Counted from the stretch's first letter, positions 1 to 8,533 are shown. The stretch is DNA of 64,000 nt from Pseudomonadota bacterium (GCA_023451825.1 JAEXYA010000024.1:1-64000), one strand, 5' to 3'. The notes: a model not told the origin generated them from the sequence alone. A program made the numbers and translations.

Positions 1-13
1 GCCCCCACCCCGG

Positions 14-39
14 CCCTCCCCCGCAAGGGCGGGAGAGGG
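14..39. repeat. GC-rich hairpin, possible terminator of the gene to the left
   Basis: Arms at 14-24 and 29-39 pair in 10 of 11 positions around a 4-base loop. There is no T-run after it. It may be a dispersed palindrome or the end of a transcript that starts outside the window. No coding sequence is visible in bases 1-284. Confidence 0.4.
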
Positions 40-104
40 AGAAGAGGAGCGCCTTCGCTAAGCCCTGCGTCACACTGCCTTTCCGCCGCTCCGGTTAACC
101 GAAA

Positions 105-119
105 TTAACCCTTTGCTAA
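105..119. promoter_or_regulatory. CtrA-type box upstream of flhA (TTAA-N7-CTAA)
   Basis: TTAA at 105-108 and CTAA at 116-119 are separated by seven bases, one mismatch from the TTAA-N7-TTAA box bound by CtrA. Another TTAA lies at 95-98, but with six-base spacing. The site is 166 bp before the chosen flhA start. CtrA control of flagellar genes is well known in alphaproteobacteria; binding here is inferred. Confidence 0.55.
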
Positions 120-284
120 CCATACACACGGCAAAAATTGCCCAGTGAAATCGTGTCTCGTCAGCCGATCGGGGGAATGCCCGTGGATGCCAGTGCGGTG
201 CCTCACTTGCGGATCGGCGGCCCTCCGGCTGCCAAACAGACGTTTGGCGCACATGACCGGCATGCGCGCGGGGAAGCTGCTTTT

Positions 285-2435
285 ATGACGGACATGACGG
301 TGAGTCCCGGCCCTTCGGCCTCTGGCGGCGGCTTCGACTTCGCCAAGATGAAGACAGCCGTGCTGCGCGGCGATATCGCGCTCGCCCTCGGCGTCCTCAT
401 CATTCTCGTCGTGCTGATCATGCCGCTGCCGGCGATCGTCATGGACCTGTTCCTGGCGATCTCCATCACCATGTCGGTGCTGATCCTGATGACGGCGCTG
501 TTCACCCAGACGCCGCTGGAATTCTCGTCGTTCCCGACCGTGCTGCTGATCTCGACCATGCTGCGGCTGTCGCTGAACCTCGCCTCGACCCGCCTGATCC
601 TGTCGCATGGCCATGAAGGCACCGCGGCTGCCGGTCACGTCATCGAGGCGTTCGGCCATTTCGTGATGGGCGGCAACTTCGTCATCGGCGTCGTCGTCTT
701 CGCCATCCTGGTGATCGTGAACTTCATCGTCATCACCAAGGGTTCGGGCCGTATCGCCGAAGTCGCCGCGCGCTTCCAGTTGGACGCCATGCCCGGCAAG
801 CAGATGGCGATCGACGCCGACCTCTCCGCCGGCCTGATCGACGAAGCCACCGCAAAGGCACGCCGCAAGGACCTGGAAGACGAAAGCGGCTTCTTCGGCG
901 CCATGGACGGTGCCTCGAAATTCGTCCGCGGCGACGCCATCGCCGGCCTGCTCATCACCGCCATCAACATCATCGGCGGCATCATCATCGGCGTCGCCCA
1001 GCAGGGCCTGCCCTTCTCCGAAGCCGGCCGCACTTACACGCTGCTCACCGTGGGTGACGGCCTTGTCACCCAGGTGCCGGCGCTGATCGTCTCGGTGGCC
1101 GCGGGCTTGCTGGTGTCGAAGGCCGGCATCACCGGCGCTGCCGACAAGACGCTGATGAAGCAGTTCTCGGGCTATCCGCAGGCGCTCGGCATCTCCGCCG
1201 GCGTGATGCTGACCCTGGCTTTGCTGCCCGGCATTCCGATGCTGCCCTTCCTCGCGCTCGGCGGCGGCACCGGCTGGCTCGCTTACTCCGCCAGCAAGCG
1301 CAACAAGGCGCAGAAGGTCACGGCTGCACAGCAAGCCGCACCGGTGCCCGGAAGCCCCGCAGCCGCAGCCGCTGCACAGGCCGCGCAGGCCGCAGCCGAC
1401 GAGCCGATCTCCGCCTCGCTCAAGATCGACGATCTCAAGATCGAACTCGGCTATGCGCTGCTGCCGCTGGTCAACGGCCCGGACGGCACCGATCGCCTCA
1501 CCGAACAGATCAAGGCGCTGCGCAAGTCGCTGGCCGTCGAGATGGGTTTTGTGATGCCGTCGGTGCGCATCCTCGACAATGTCCAGCTCGAAGCCAACAC
1601 CTATGTCATCAAGATCAAGGAAGTCGAATCCGGCACCGGCCGCATCTGGCCGAACCAGTTCATGGTCATGGATCCCGGCGGCCAGCAGGTCACGGTGCCC
1701 GGCATCCACACCACGGAGCCGACCTTCGGCCTGCCCGCCACCTGGGTCGATGCCGCGCTGAAGGAAGAAGCCTCATTGAAGGGTTACACGGTTGTCGATG
1801 CAGCGACCGTGCTCTCGACGCATCTGACGGAATTGCTCAAGGGCAATATGTCGGACCTGCTCTCCTATGGCGAAGTACAGAAGCTGCTCAAGGATCTGCC
1901 GAAAGAACAGGGCGAACTGGTCAAGGACATCGTGCCCGGCCTCATCACCGTTTCCGGCATCCAGCGCGTGCTTCAGCTCCTGCTCACCGAACGCATCTCG
2001 GTGCGCGATCTCTCGACCATTCTCGAAGGCATTGCGGATGCCCTCGCTTATTCGCGCAATCCGTCAACGATCGTCGAGCATGTCCGTACGCGCCTTGCGC
2101 GCCAGATCTGCGCGCAGAACACGTCCTATGCCGGCTATCTCCCGCTCATCGCGCTGTCGGCGCAATGGGAACAGGCTTTTGCGGAGTCCATCATCGGCAC
2201 CGGCGAAGATCGCAGCCTGGCGATGCAGCCGTCGCGCCTGTCGGAATTCATGGTGGCGGTGCGCAACAGTTTTGAGCAGGCCGCACGCGAAGGCGAAGCA
2301 CCGGTGCTGGTGACCTCTGCCGGCATCCGCCCGTTCGTCCGCTCGCTGGTGGAACGGTTCCGTTCGCAGACGACGGTTTTGTCGCAAGCCGAGATTCATC
2401 CCCGTGCGCGGTTGAAGACGGTCGGCAGTGTCTGA
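285..2435 (+). CDS. flhA: flagellar export apparatus protein FlhA
   Basis: FlhA is the large inner-membrane subunit of the flagellar type III export gate. The N-terminal half has several hydrophobic segments (about residues 25-320) around the conserved cytoplasmic FHIPEP loop (RFQLDAMPGKQMAIDADL). A Gln/Ala/Pro-rich linker near residues 345-375 leads to the soluble C-terminal domain that docks substrates and chaperones. I chose the ATG at 285 because GGGGAAG lies about 8 bases before it and the product (716 aa) then has normal FlhA length; the frame is open back to 138 but that extension does not look conserved. It stands alone here, with fliI-fliJ 3 kb away on the other strand. A CtrA-type box precedes it. 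Confidence 0.97.
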   Translation: MTDMTVSPGPSASGGGFDFAKMKTAVLRGDIALALGVLIILVVLIMPLPAIVMDLFLAISITMSVLILMTALFTQTPLEFSSFPTVLLISTMLRLSLNLASTRLILSHGHEGTAAAGHVIEAFGHFVMGGNFVIGVVVFAILVIVNFIVITKGSGRIAEVAARFQLDAMPGKQMAIDADLSAGLIDEATAKARRKDLEDESGFFGAMDGASKFVRGDAIAGLLITAINIIGGIIIGVAQQGLPFSEAGRTYTLLTVGDGLVTQVPALIVSVAAGLLVSKAGITGAADKTLMKQFSGYPQALGISAGVMLTLALLPGIPMLPFLALGGGTGWLAYSASKRNKAQKVTAAQQAAPVPGSPAAAAAAQAAQAAADEPISASLKIDDLKIELGYALLPLVNGPDGTDRLTEQIKALRKSLAVEMGFVMPSVRILDNVQLEANTYVIKIKEVESGTGRIWPNQFMVMDPGGQQVTVPGIHTTEPTFGLPATWVDAALKEEASLKGYTVVDAATVLSTHLTELLKGNMSDLLSYGEVQKLLKDLPKEQGELVKDIVPGLITVSGIQRVLQLLLTERISVRDLSTILEGIADALAYSRNPSTIVEHVRTRLARQICAQNTSYAGYLPLIALSAQWEQAFAESIIGTGEDRSLAMQPSRLSEFMVAVRNSFEQAAREGEAPVLVTSAGIRPFVRSLVERFRSQTTVLSQAEIHPRARLKTVGSV

Positions 2436-2707
2436 GGCATTCCCCGCTTGCAGGGAGCGATAGGGAACAGCCCGTCACGTCCGAGTTCCCGTCCAGATCT
2501 CGCGCAAATCACCGCAGTCGCGCGGTGCATTTTCGTCACACACAAGAGACTTGCGGATTCGTAATGTTTTCCCGCCAGCCTTGGGCAAGATGCGACAAAA
2601 CAATCTATCACTCTGTAAACAAATGATTATTTCGTAAATTTCCGGTCCGACTGAGGCTGTGACGTCCTTCTGATCACGGCATTTCACTGTCTTGTGATCG
2701 AAAATCC
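2436..2707. other. intergenic region without a recognised gene
   Basis: It lies between flhA and the small gene at 2814. The sequence is AT-richer than its surroundings around 2600-2645. The open frames here have no ribosome binding site or coding character. The only recognisable element in the gap is the promoter at 2708-2733. Confidence 0.6.
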
Positions 2708-2733
2708 GGAACGTAAACCCTCGCACTTACGTT
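2708..2733 (+). promoter_or_regulatory. general-stress (EcfG-type) promoter, GGAAC-N17-CGTT
   Basis: GGAAC at 2708-2712 and CGTT at 2730-2733 are separated by 17 bases. This matches the -35/-10 consensus of the alphaproteobacterial general-stress sigma factor EcfG exactly. It lies 80 bases before the ATG of the small membrane protein at 2814. The match is seen in the sequence; use by EcfG is inferred. Confidence 0.7.
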
Positions 2734-2813
2734 TCTTGCCACACAGATGATGAACCTGATGACGAAAGCTCGACACCAACGAGCAGTCAGGCATCGGACG
2801 GCAGGAGCGTCTC

Positions 2814-3014
2814 ATGAACCACTCGATTTACAGCGCGGACCGCATGACCCACCTCAAGGTGGTCGTCGTTGCTCTCGTCGCCGGTATCTTCGTGGCCGGC
2901 GTGGGTATCTCGTCTCGCATGAATGCTGATCAGGGCTACACGCAGACGGCACGCGTCATCAAGGCAGGTGCGCCTGTGACGACGGCAACGTCGAACGCAA
3001 GCATGGTCCGCTAA
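2814..3014 (+). CDS. small single-pass membrane protein, probably stress-induced
   Basis: This 66-aa protein has a short polar N-terminus, one hydrophobic segment (about residues 14-32, VVVVALVAGIFVAGVGIS) and a Thr/Ala-rich tail. It resembles small conserved proteins of unknown function that I associate with Bradyrhizobium, but I know no function. AGGAG lies 7 bases before the ATG. The promoter at 2708 matches the general-stress consensus and a clear rho-independent terminator follows at 3106, so it appears to be a monocistronic stress gene. Confidence 0.8.
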   Translation: MNHSIYSADRMTHLKVVVVALVAGIFVAGVGISSRMNADQGYTQTARVIKAGAPVTTATSNASMVR

Positions 3015-3105
3015 CAAGTTTTACGAATTCGCATGCCGATGTCCCTTAAGGTCGTCATGCGATAACGCAGCAGAAACCACTCCCCCCAAGTGGCCTGCGA
3101 AATGG

Positions 3106-3133
3106 AAAACGCCCGCTCCCCACGGGCGTTTTT
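3106..3133 (+). terminator. rho-independent terminator
   Basis: Stem arms 3106-3115 and 3123-3132 (AAAACGCCCG / CGGGCGTTTT) surround a 7-base loop and are followed by a T-rich run. It ends the small membrane protein transcript. Confidence 0.85.
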
Positions 3134-3149
3134 CTTTTGTGTAGTCCTT

Positions 3150-3234
3150 GTAGGATGGGTAGAGCGCAGCGAAACCCATCATCGCACGCACGAAGCTTGA
3201 TGTGATGGGTTTCGCTACGCTCTACCCATCCTAC
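3150..3234. repeat. dispersed palindrome, family A, copy 1
   Basis: Arms of 17 bases (GTAGGATGGGTAGAGCG and its complement) bound an 85-base element that could fold into a long hairpin. Closely related copies lie at 57399-57494 and, in a diverged form, at 35631-35717. All three are intergenic. It is a REP/MITE-like element with no coding capacity. Confidence 0.85.
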
Positions 3235-3244
3235 AATCACAGCG

Positions 3245-4126
3245 TTACTTCGGCGGCGGGACCGTTTCGATCAGCTTGCCGGTGAACACGATCGGGCCGG
3301 TCGCAGAGCCGGTCGGCGAACCGCCTTCGGGCTCGACGGTCACGGCATAGGTGGCCTGATTGACCGTATCCGGATCGTAGCTTGCCAGCGCGGCGCGCGT
3401 CGTAAACTCATCGCCGCCGATCACGCCGAGCGAACGCGGCGCCTGGAATTTGTCGGATACGATCCAGAGCTCGTAGCTCTTGCCGGTTTGCGGTTCTGCG
3501 CCCACACGACGAACAGTGAAGTTCTTGGTCGCGGCATCCACCGTGAGAATGAAGGCCGGCGATGTCGCATCGGTCTGCAGCAGAGCGACATATTGCGATT
3601 GGGCAGCGAGCTGCTGCGCTGTCGGCACCGGTGTCGGCGCCTGCACGACCTGAACTTCCGGTTTCGGACGCAGACCTGCGGGCAACAGATCCGGACGCGT
3701 CGCCTGCACACCGATCAAGGCGATCAATGCCGCAGCGATCGCCGTCATGGCCGTCGCGATACCACGCCAGCGCTGCACGCGGCGGGTCATATCGATGACA
3801 TTGGATGTATCCGCCGGTGCGGGCTCCGGCACCGCTTCGACAGCAGGCGCGGCCACCGGCGCCGGCGTCTGCGGCAACACGATCGACGCCTGCGTGCCGG
3901 CGATACCGATGGCGCTGCGGATATTCTCCCACACCTGCGGACCGGGCTCGACGATGCCGACCATCTCGTTGAGCGCAGCCAGCGCGCGCTCCCACGACTG
4001 CACGACGGCGGCATAGTCCTTGTCGACCGCCATCATCTGCTCGACCTGCGCGCGTTCGTCGGCATCCAGTGTGCCGAGCGCATATTCCGCAGCGAGTGCG
4101 ATATGGTCTTCGCTGTAGTCCATCAT
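3245..4126 (-). CDS. RskA-like anti-sigma factor
   Basis: This 293-aa membrane protein probably holds the adjacent ECF sigma factor inactive. The N-terminal part (EDHIALAAEYALGTLDADE onward) is the zinc-finger-like anti-sigma domain typical of RskA/ChrR-type proteins. A transmembrane helix lies near residues 125-145 (IATAMTAIAAALIALIGV). The exported C-terminal part is an anti-sigma-K domain (SYELWIV, SLGVIGG). The ATG at 4126 overlaps the sigma stop by four bases (ATGA), which implies translational coupling. An in-frame ATG at 4141 is an alternative. The frame stays open to 4450, but that part lies over the sigma gene and is not real. Confidence 0.9.
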   Translation of the reverse strand: MMDYSEDHIALAAEYALGTLDADERAQVEQMMAVDKDYAAVVQSWERALAALNEMVGIVEPGPQVWENIRSAIGIAGTQASIVLPQTPAPVAAPAVEAVPEPAPADTSNVIDMTRRVQRWRGIATAMTAIAAALIALIGVQATRPDLLPAGLRPKPEVQVVQAPTPVPTAQQLAAQSQYVALLQTDATSPAFILTVDAATKNFTVRRVGAEPQTGKSYELWIVSDKFQAPRSLGVIGGDEFTTRAALASYDPDTVNQATYAVTVEPEGGSPTGSATGPIVFTGKLIETVPPPK

Positions 4127-4671
4127 GCCAGTCCCAGACATGCGCGGATATCCAACATGCTCCGGCGCAGCCACGTTTTGACGGTGTTCACGGGCTTCTC
4201 GAATTTCGCCGCGAGCTGTTCGCGGCTCCAGCCATTGTAGTAAGCGAGCAAGACAAGCTTCTGTCGCTCTGGCTCGAGCTTGCCGACACATTCCAGCAGA
4301 CGCCGCAATTCTTCGGTCATCTCGCGACGCGCGAGCGGATCGGGTGTATCTGCGGCGACATCCATGGCGGACGGCTCTTCCTCTATCGACGTCTCGCCCT
4401 TCTTGCGCACGACATCGATCGCGCGATTGCGCGCTATCGAAGCCATCCATGTGATCGGCGAGGCAACGCCCGGATTAAACTGGCCGGCGCTATTCCAGAT
4501 CTTGACATAGACCTCCTGGATCACTTCCTCCGCGAGGTCTTGTCTGCGCAAGATACGGAGCACGACGCCGAACAGTTTCGCGCGTGTAGCGGTATAAAGC
4601 CGCTCGAATGCAGCTTCATCGCCCTTCGCGACCGCGGCGAGCAGCCAAACCAATTCTGCCGGCGTCAGCAT
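4123..4671 (-). CDS. ECF RNA polymerase sigma factor
   Basis: A sigma-70-family extracytoplasmic-function factor of 182 aa. Region 2 (about residues 20-90, including EEVIQEVYVKIWN and the -10-binding ITWMASIARNRAID) and region 4 (about 120-175, with the helix-turn-helix WSREQLAAKFEKPVNTVKTW) are both present. GAGGAG lies a few bases before the ATG. It is co-transcribed with the overlapping anti-sigma gene, so it is released by a signal sensed through that membrane protein. It is not the general-stress EcfG, because its partner is an RskA-type anti-sigma rather than NepR/PhyR. Confidence 0.92.
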   Translation of the reverse strand: MLTPAELVWLLAAVAKGDEAAFERLYTATRAKLFGVVLRILRRQDLAEEVIQEVYVKIWNSAGQFNPGVASPITWMASIARNRAIDVVRKKGETSIEEEPSAMDVAADTPDPLARREMTEELRRLLECVGKLEPERQKLVLLAYYNGWSREQLAAKFEKPVNTVKTWLRRSMLDIRACLGLA

Positions 4672-4800
4672 TCCGTCTCCTCAACCTGAAAATACCTTTT
4701 GCCGAACGATTGGCTTCGTCCGGCGGTATTCGCGACTCGTAACATGAATACCGGCGCGCAAGCCACGATGCTGTTCGCGCTGTGGACGGCGCGCAAAAGA

Positions 4801-4829
4801 AAAACCCGGACGGCGAGGTCCGGGTTTTT
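4801..4829 (-). terminator. rho-independent terminator of fliI-fliJ
   Basis: Stem arms AAAACCCGGAC (4801-4811) and GTCCGGGTTTT (4818-4828) are flanked by A-runs on the left and T-runs on the right, so it can work on either strand. On the minus strand it ends the transcript coming from fliJ. Confidence 0.8.
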
Positions 4830-4855
4830 GAAAGCTTTGCGTTCTCGATGAACTG

Positions 4856-4978
4856 TGTCCCGGGCGCGATGCAATGCGAAGCATTGCTTCGCAGAACCGG
4901 GACCGTATCAAACTCGGAGCCCGCGACGGTCCCGGCTCTGCGAAGCGGCATCAAGAATGCCGCATCGCGTCCGGGACA
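4856..4978. repeat. long intergenic palindrome, family C
   Basis: The outer arms start TGTCCCGGGCGCGAT and end ATCGCGTCCGGGACA. Inner pairing includes ACCGGGACCGT against ACGGTCCCGG. The 123-base element sits between the fliJ stop and its terminator. It resembles a dispersed palindrome family I associate with Bradyrhizobium relatives. No second copy was noticed in this window. Confidence 0.7.
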
Positions 4979-4981
4979 AGA

Positions 4982-5401
4982 TTACGCCACCGCGCCGATG
5001 CGGGCGCGCATCAGGCCGATGCTGTCGAGATCGGCCTGCTCGCGGGCGTTCTCTTCCTCGCGGGCACGGGCCTGGTCGCGCTCGTCGAGCAGTTCGACCT
5101 TCTTGAGTTCTTCAAAAGCTTCGCCGAGCAGCGCCTTGGCGTCTTCGAGCTGGCCGCGCAATTCGTCGGCCGAGCGGGTCAGGTTCTCGCGGCGCTGGAT
5201 CGCGGCCTTGGCATAGGTCGGATAGGCGAAATGGGTGGGATCCTGGATACCGGCGCGGTCCTGCTCGGTCTGGATCTCGCGTTCCAGATCCACCGACATG
5301 CGCTGGAAGTCGGCGATCATGCCTTCGATCTGGTTGACGCGGCGGCGCTTCTCGTCGACCTGAAACTTCTTCAGGCGGATCAGGGTGTCACGTGACTTCA
5401 T
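4982..5401 (-). CDS. fliJ: flagellar export protein FliJ
   Basis: FliJ is the small coiled-coil stalk of the flagellar export ATPase; it links the FliI hexamer to FlhA. The 139-aa product is almost wholly charged heptad-like helix (KKFQVDEKRRRVNQIEG, then RRENLTRSADELRGQLEDAK), as in the family. The start at 5401 (MKSRDTL) follows GGGGAG by about 10 bases. Longer in-frame starts would extend into the fliI spacer. It lies 109 bp after fliI in the same direction and is followed by a strong terminator. Confidence 0.9.
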   Translation of the reverse strand: MKSRDTLIRLKKFQVDEKRRRVNQIEGMIADFQRMSVDLEREIQTEQDRAGIQDPTHFAYPTYAKAAIQRRENLTRSADELRGQLEDAKALLGEAFEELKKVELLDERDQARAREEENAREQADLDSIGLMRARIGAVA

Positions 5402-5510
5402 CGACTCATACTCCCCAGAAGTCCCTGTCTCACAGCGGGACAACACCAGCCGCCTAAACAGGCGCGGCCGGCTGAATTCCTTGTCTGGCGATCATGATGG
5501 CGCGACAAAG

Positions 5511-6836
5511 TTAGCGTTCCGTTGCTGAAGTGCCAACAATTTGGTGCAGTTGCTGGTATCCTTCCAGCAATCCACATACCTCGTCCTTGCGCTGGCGCAG
5601 GAACGCCTCGAGCGGCTCGTGCAGCTGGATGGCCTCGTCCACCTCCGGGCTGGAACCGGCCCGATAGGCGCCGAGTCGGATCAGCTCTTCCATGTCCGAA
5701 TAGGTCGCCATGATCTGGCGGGCCCGGGTGATGGTTGGCAGGTAAGCCGGATCGCAGGAGCGCGGCATGGTGCGCGAGACGGATTTGAGGATGTTGATGG
5801 CGGGATAGCGGCCGCGCTCGGCAATGCCGCGCTGCATGACGATGTGACCGTCGAGAATGCCGCGCACGGCGTCGGCCACGGGCTCGTTATGGTCGTCGCC
5901 ATCCACCAGCACCGTGAAGATGGCGGTGATGGACCCTTCGTCGGTGCCCGGCCCTGCCCGCTCCAGCAGTTTTGGCAATTCGGTGAAGACGGTGGGCGTG
6001 TAGCCCTTGGCCGTGGGCGGCTCGCCAACGGAGAGGCCGATCTCGCGCTGTGCCATGGCAAAACGCGTGACCGAGTCCATCATGCACATGACGTCCTTGC
6101 CCTCGTCGCGGAAATATTCGGAGATCGAGAGCGTCAGATAAGCGGCCTGGCGGCGCATCAGCGCGGGCTCGTCCGAGGTCGCGACCACGACCACCGCGCG
6201 GGCGAGGCCCTCCTCGCCGAGGTCTTCCTGCAGGAACTCCTGCACCTCGCGGCCGCGTTCGCCGATCAGGCCGATCACGGAGACGTCGGCATCGACGTTG
6301 CGGGCCAACATAGAGAGCAGCACCGACTTGCCGACGCCGGAGCCCGCAAAGATGCCCATGCGCTGGCCGCGGCAGCAGGTGAGAAAGGTGTTCATGGAGC
6401 GCACGCCGAGATCGAGCGGCGCACCGACCCTCTTTCTGGAATGTGCCGGTGGCGGCGAGGCGCGATATGGCATCGGCGCCGGGCCTTGCGGCAGCGGGCC
6501 CTTGCCATCGATGGGCTCGCCCATGGCGTTGACCACGCGGCCGAGCCAGGCGATCGACGGGCGCACCATGCTGGCGGCATTGGCGATGACCGCGCGGCAG
6601 CCACGGCGGACGCCCTCCAGCCCCGCGAAAGGCATGACCACGGCATTATCGCCGGAGAAGCCGATCACCTCGGCCGGGATGAAACGATTGGTGCCGGTCT
6701 CGATGACGATGCGCGCACCGACCGACATGGCATGGATAGGGCCCGCGATCTCCACCATGAGACCGCGCACGCCGACCACGCGCCCGTAGATATTGATGCC
6801 GTCGATATCGGCGAGCTGTTCGGCGAGTGCCTTCAC
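5511..6836 (-). CDS. fliI: flagellum-specific ATPase FliI
   Basis: FliI energises delivery of flagellar subunits to the export gate and is related to the F1 beta subunit. The 441-aa protein has the N-terminal beta-barrel domain, a Walker A loop at residues 165-171 (GSGVGKS), the catalytic-Glu region [13 protein letters not shown], Walker B ([13 protein letters not shown]) and the C-terminal domain for substrate and stalk contact. Length is normal. It is followed by fliJ and divergent from ctrA. A CtrA-type box lies about 110 bp upstream at 6945-6959. Confidence 0.97.
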   Translation of the reverse strand: MKALAEQLADIDGINIYGRVVGVRGLMVEIAGPIHAMSVGARIVIETGTNRFIPAEVIGFSGDNAVVMPFAGLEGVRRGCRAVIANAASMVRPSIAWLGRVVNAMGEPIDGKGPLPQGPAPMPYRASPPPAHSRKRVGAPLDLGVRSMNTFLTCCRGQRMGIFAGSGVGKSVLLSMLARNVDADVSVIGLIGERGREVQEFLQEDLGEEGLARAVVVVATSDEPALMRRQAAYLTLSISEYFRDEGKDVMCMMDSVTRFAMAQREIGLSVGEPPTAKGYTPTVFTELPKLLERAGPGTDEGSITAIFTVLVDGDDHNEPVADAVRGILDGHIVMQRGIAERGRYPAINILKSVSRTMPRSCDPAYLPTITRARQIMATYSDMEELIRLGAYRAGSSPEVDEAIQLHEPLEAFLRQRKDEVCGLLEGYQQLHQIVGTSATER

Positions 6837-6944
6837 GAGAGCTGGGCCTTCAAGGGTTCCGGACCTTCACTGCCTTATGATCGCCTTGAGTGTAAATCTT
6901 TCGTGGCGAAAGCTTTAAAGTTTCGCCTCATTGCTGGCGTCCCC

Positions 6945-6959
6945 TTAACTCCGTGTTTA
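6945..6959. promoter_or_regulatory. CtrA-type box between fliI and ctrA (TTAA-N7-TTTA)
   Basis: TTAA at 6945-6948 and TTTA at 6956-6959 are spaced by seven bases, one mismatch from the CtrA consensus. It lies about 110 bp before the fliI start and 320 bp before ctrA, so it more likely serves the flagellar operon, although autoregulation of ctrA is possible. Confidence 0.45.
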
Positions 6960-7029
6960 CCCGCATCATTAATCATTCGAACACTGTCTTGAATGACTGA
7001 GAGCATTTGCGCCGTCAGAAAGACGGGGC

Positions 7030-7198
7030 GAATCGATGGAGTTGGAGCAATCCGATTCCTAATGCGGAACTGGAGCGGGCACGGTTACAAAAAGAGTCTT
7101 CGACGCAACATCCTATGGCGATTCGAGAAGAATTGCACGATTAGAGCTTGCGAAGCAGAATCAGCATTTGTTAACCATATCCCGTCAGGATCCGAATC
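7030..7198. promoter_or_regulatory. ctrA promoter region with six GANTC (CcrM) sites
   Basis: GANTC occurs at 7030, 7054, 7094, 7120, 7158 and 7194: six sites in 169 bases. The chance rate at this composition would be roughly one per 300 bases. A TTAACC half-site lies at 7171-7176. In Caulobacter the ctrA P1 promoter is controlled by CcrM methylation of a GANTC site. The clustering is seen; methylation control is inferred. Confidence 0.6.
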
Positions 7199-7277
7199 AG
7201 TTGTTCGTAGGCGTTTTTTGGTGCCGCAAGTATGGCGGCCGACCTGACGCCCACAGCGGCGACTAAAGGGGACTGGC

Positions 7278-7979
7278 ATGCGCGTTTTGCTAATTGAAGA
7301 TGATAGCGCTGTTGCGCAGTCGATTGAGCTGATGCTCAAATCCGAGAGCTTCAACGTCTATACGACGGATCTCGGTGAAGAGGGCGTCGATCTCGGCAAG
7401 CTCTACGATTACGATATTATCCTGCTCGACCTCAATCTCCCGGACATGTCCGGCTATGATGTGCTCAAGCAGCTGCGGGTGTCGAAGATCAAGACCCCGA
7501 TCCTCATTCTCTCGGGCCTCGCCGGCATCGAGGACAAGGTCAAGGGTCTCGGCGTCGGCGCCGACGACTACATGACCAAGCCTTTCCACAAGGACGAGCT
7601 GGTCGCCCGCATTCATGCGATCGTGCGCCGCTCCAAGGGCCATGCCCAGTCGGTCATCCAGACCGGCGACCTGGTGGTCAATCTCGATACCAAGACGGTG
7701 GAAGTCGGCGGCCAGCGCGTCCATCTGACGGGCAAGGAATATCAGATGCTGGAGCTGCTCTCGCTCCGCAAGGGCACCACCCTCACCAAGGAAATGTTCC
7801 TGAACCATCTCTATGGTGGCATGGACGAGCCCGAACTGAAGATCATCGACGTCTTCATCTGCAAGCTCCGCAAGAAGCTGGCCAACGCTTCCGAAGGCCG
7901 CAACTTCATCGAAACGGTGTGGGGCCGCGGTTACGTGCTTCGCGAGCCGAACGAAGACGAAATCCGCATCCCGGCTTAA
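7278..7979 (+). CDS. ctrA: cell-cycle response regulator CtrA
   Basis: CtrA is the OmpR-type master regulator of alphaproteobacterial cell cycle, flagella, pili and chemotaxis genes. It is phosphorylated through CckA and ChpT. The receiver domain (1-120) has the acidic pair E8/D9, phospho-acceptor D51 (LLDLNLP) and the KPF motif. The winged helix (about 125-225) carries the recognition-helix region [17 protein letters not shown], almost invariant among CtrA proteins. The 233-aa length is typical. It is a single-gene unit with a long regulatory region and a terminator at 8006. Confidence 0.98.
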   Translation: MRVLLIEDDSAVAQSIELMLKSESFNVYTTDLGEEGVDLGKLYDYDIILLDLNLPDMSGYDVLKQLRVSKIKTPILILSGLAGIEDKVKGLGVGADDYMTKPFHKDELVARIHAIVRRSKGHAQSVIQTGDLVVNLDTKTVEVGGQRVHLTGKEYQMLELLSLRKGTTLTKEMFLNHLYGGMDEPELKIIDVFICKLRKKLANASEGRNFIETVWGRGYVLREPNEDEIRIPA

Positions 7980-8005
7980 GCCGCTTCTCCCCGAACGTTC
8001 TCATG

Positions 8006-8032
8006 AAAACCCCGCCGCAAGGCGGGGTTTTT
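8006..8032 (+). terminator. rho-independent terminator of ctrA
   Basis: AAAACCCCGCC and GGCGGGGTTTTT form a stem with a 3-4 base loop, 27 bases after the ctrA stop. Confidence 0.9.
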
Positions 8033-8122
8033 GTTTGCGCATATGAACTCTCCCCCTGGCAGGCGAGACGAATACAATGCGTGGCATCCGGCGATGTCGC
8101 CTGACGTTCATGCGGGGGCGGA

Positions 8123-8533
8123 ATGGTTCTGCAATCTCTGGCCGGGCTGCCGGCCTTTCTCGTCTATTTCTGCACCGGCATCATTGCCGTGATGCTTTAT
8201 CTGTTCGTCTATATGCGCGTGACCGCGCATGACGAATTCGCATTGATCCGCAATGACTGCGCGCCGGCCTCATTGGCGCTGGGGCTCAGCCTGCTCGGCT
8301 TCGTGCTGCCGGTGGCGAGCGCGATCGTGCATTCCGCCAATGTGATCGACTGCCTGATCTGGGCCGTGATCGCGCTGATCGTGCAGATCGCGGTCTATTA
8401 CATCCTGCGCATTCCGGTGCCGAAGCTGTCTGAGCGCATCGAAGCCGGGGAAATGGCGCCGGCGCTGTGGCTCGGCCTCGCCTCGCTTGCCGCGGGCGTA
8501 TTGAACGCAGCGTCCATGGTGTATTCGCCATGA
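8123..8533 (+). CDS. DUF350 family membrane protein (YjfL-like)
   Basis: The 136-aa protein has four hydrophobic segments (about residues 8-30, 48-70, 75-95 and 113-133) and fits the DUF350/YjfL family of inner-membrane proteins of unknown function. It begins a three-gene operon whose stops and starts overlap. In Escherichia coli, yjfL-yjfM-yjfC has the same order (DUF350, DUF1190, glutathionylspermidine-synthase-like), which supports the call. The TGA overlaps the next ATG (ATGA). Confidence 0.85.
   Translation: MVLQSLAGLPAFLVYFCTGIIAVMLYLFVYMRVTAHDEFALIRNDCAPASLALGLSLLGFVLPVASAIVHSANVIDCLIWAVIALIVQIAVYYILRIPVPKLSERIEAGEMAPALWLGLASLAAGVLNAASMVYSP

Noticed and set aside
4123..4671. General-stress sigma factor EcfG
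   Set aside because: Its partner is a membrane RskA-like anti-sigma; NepR and PhyR genes are absent.
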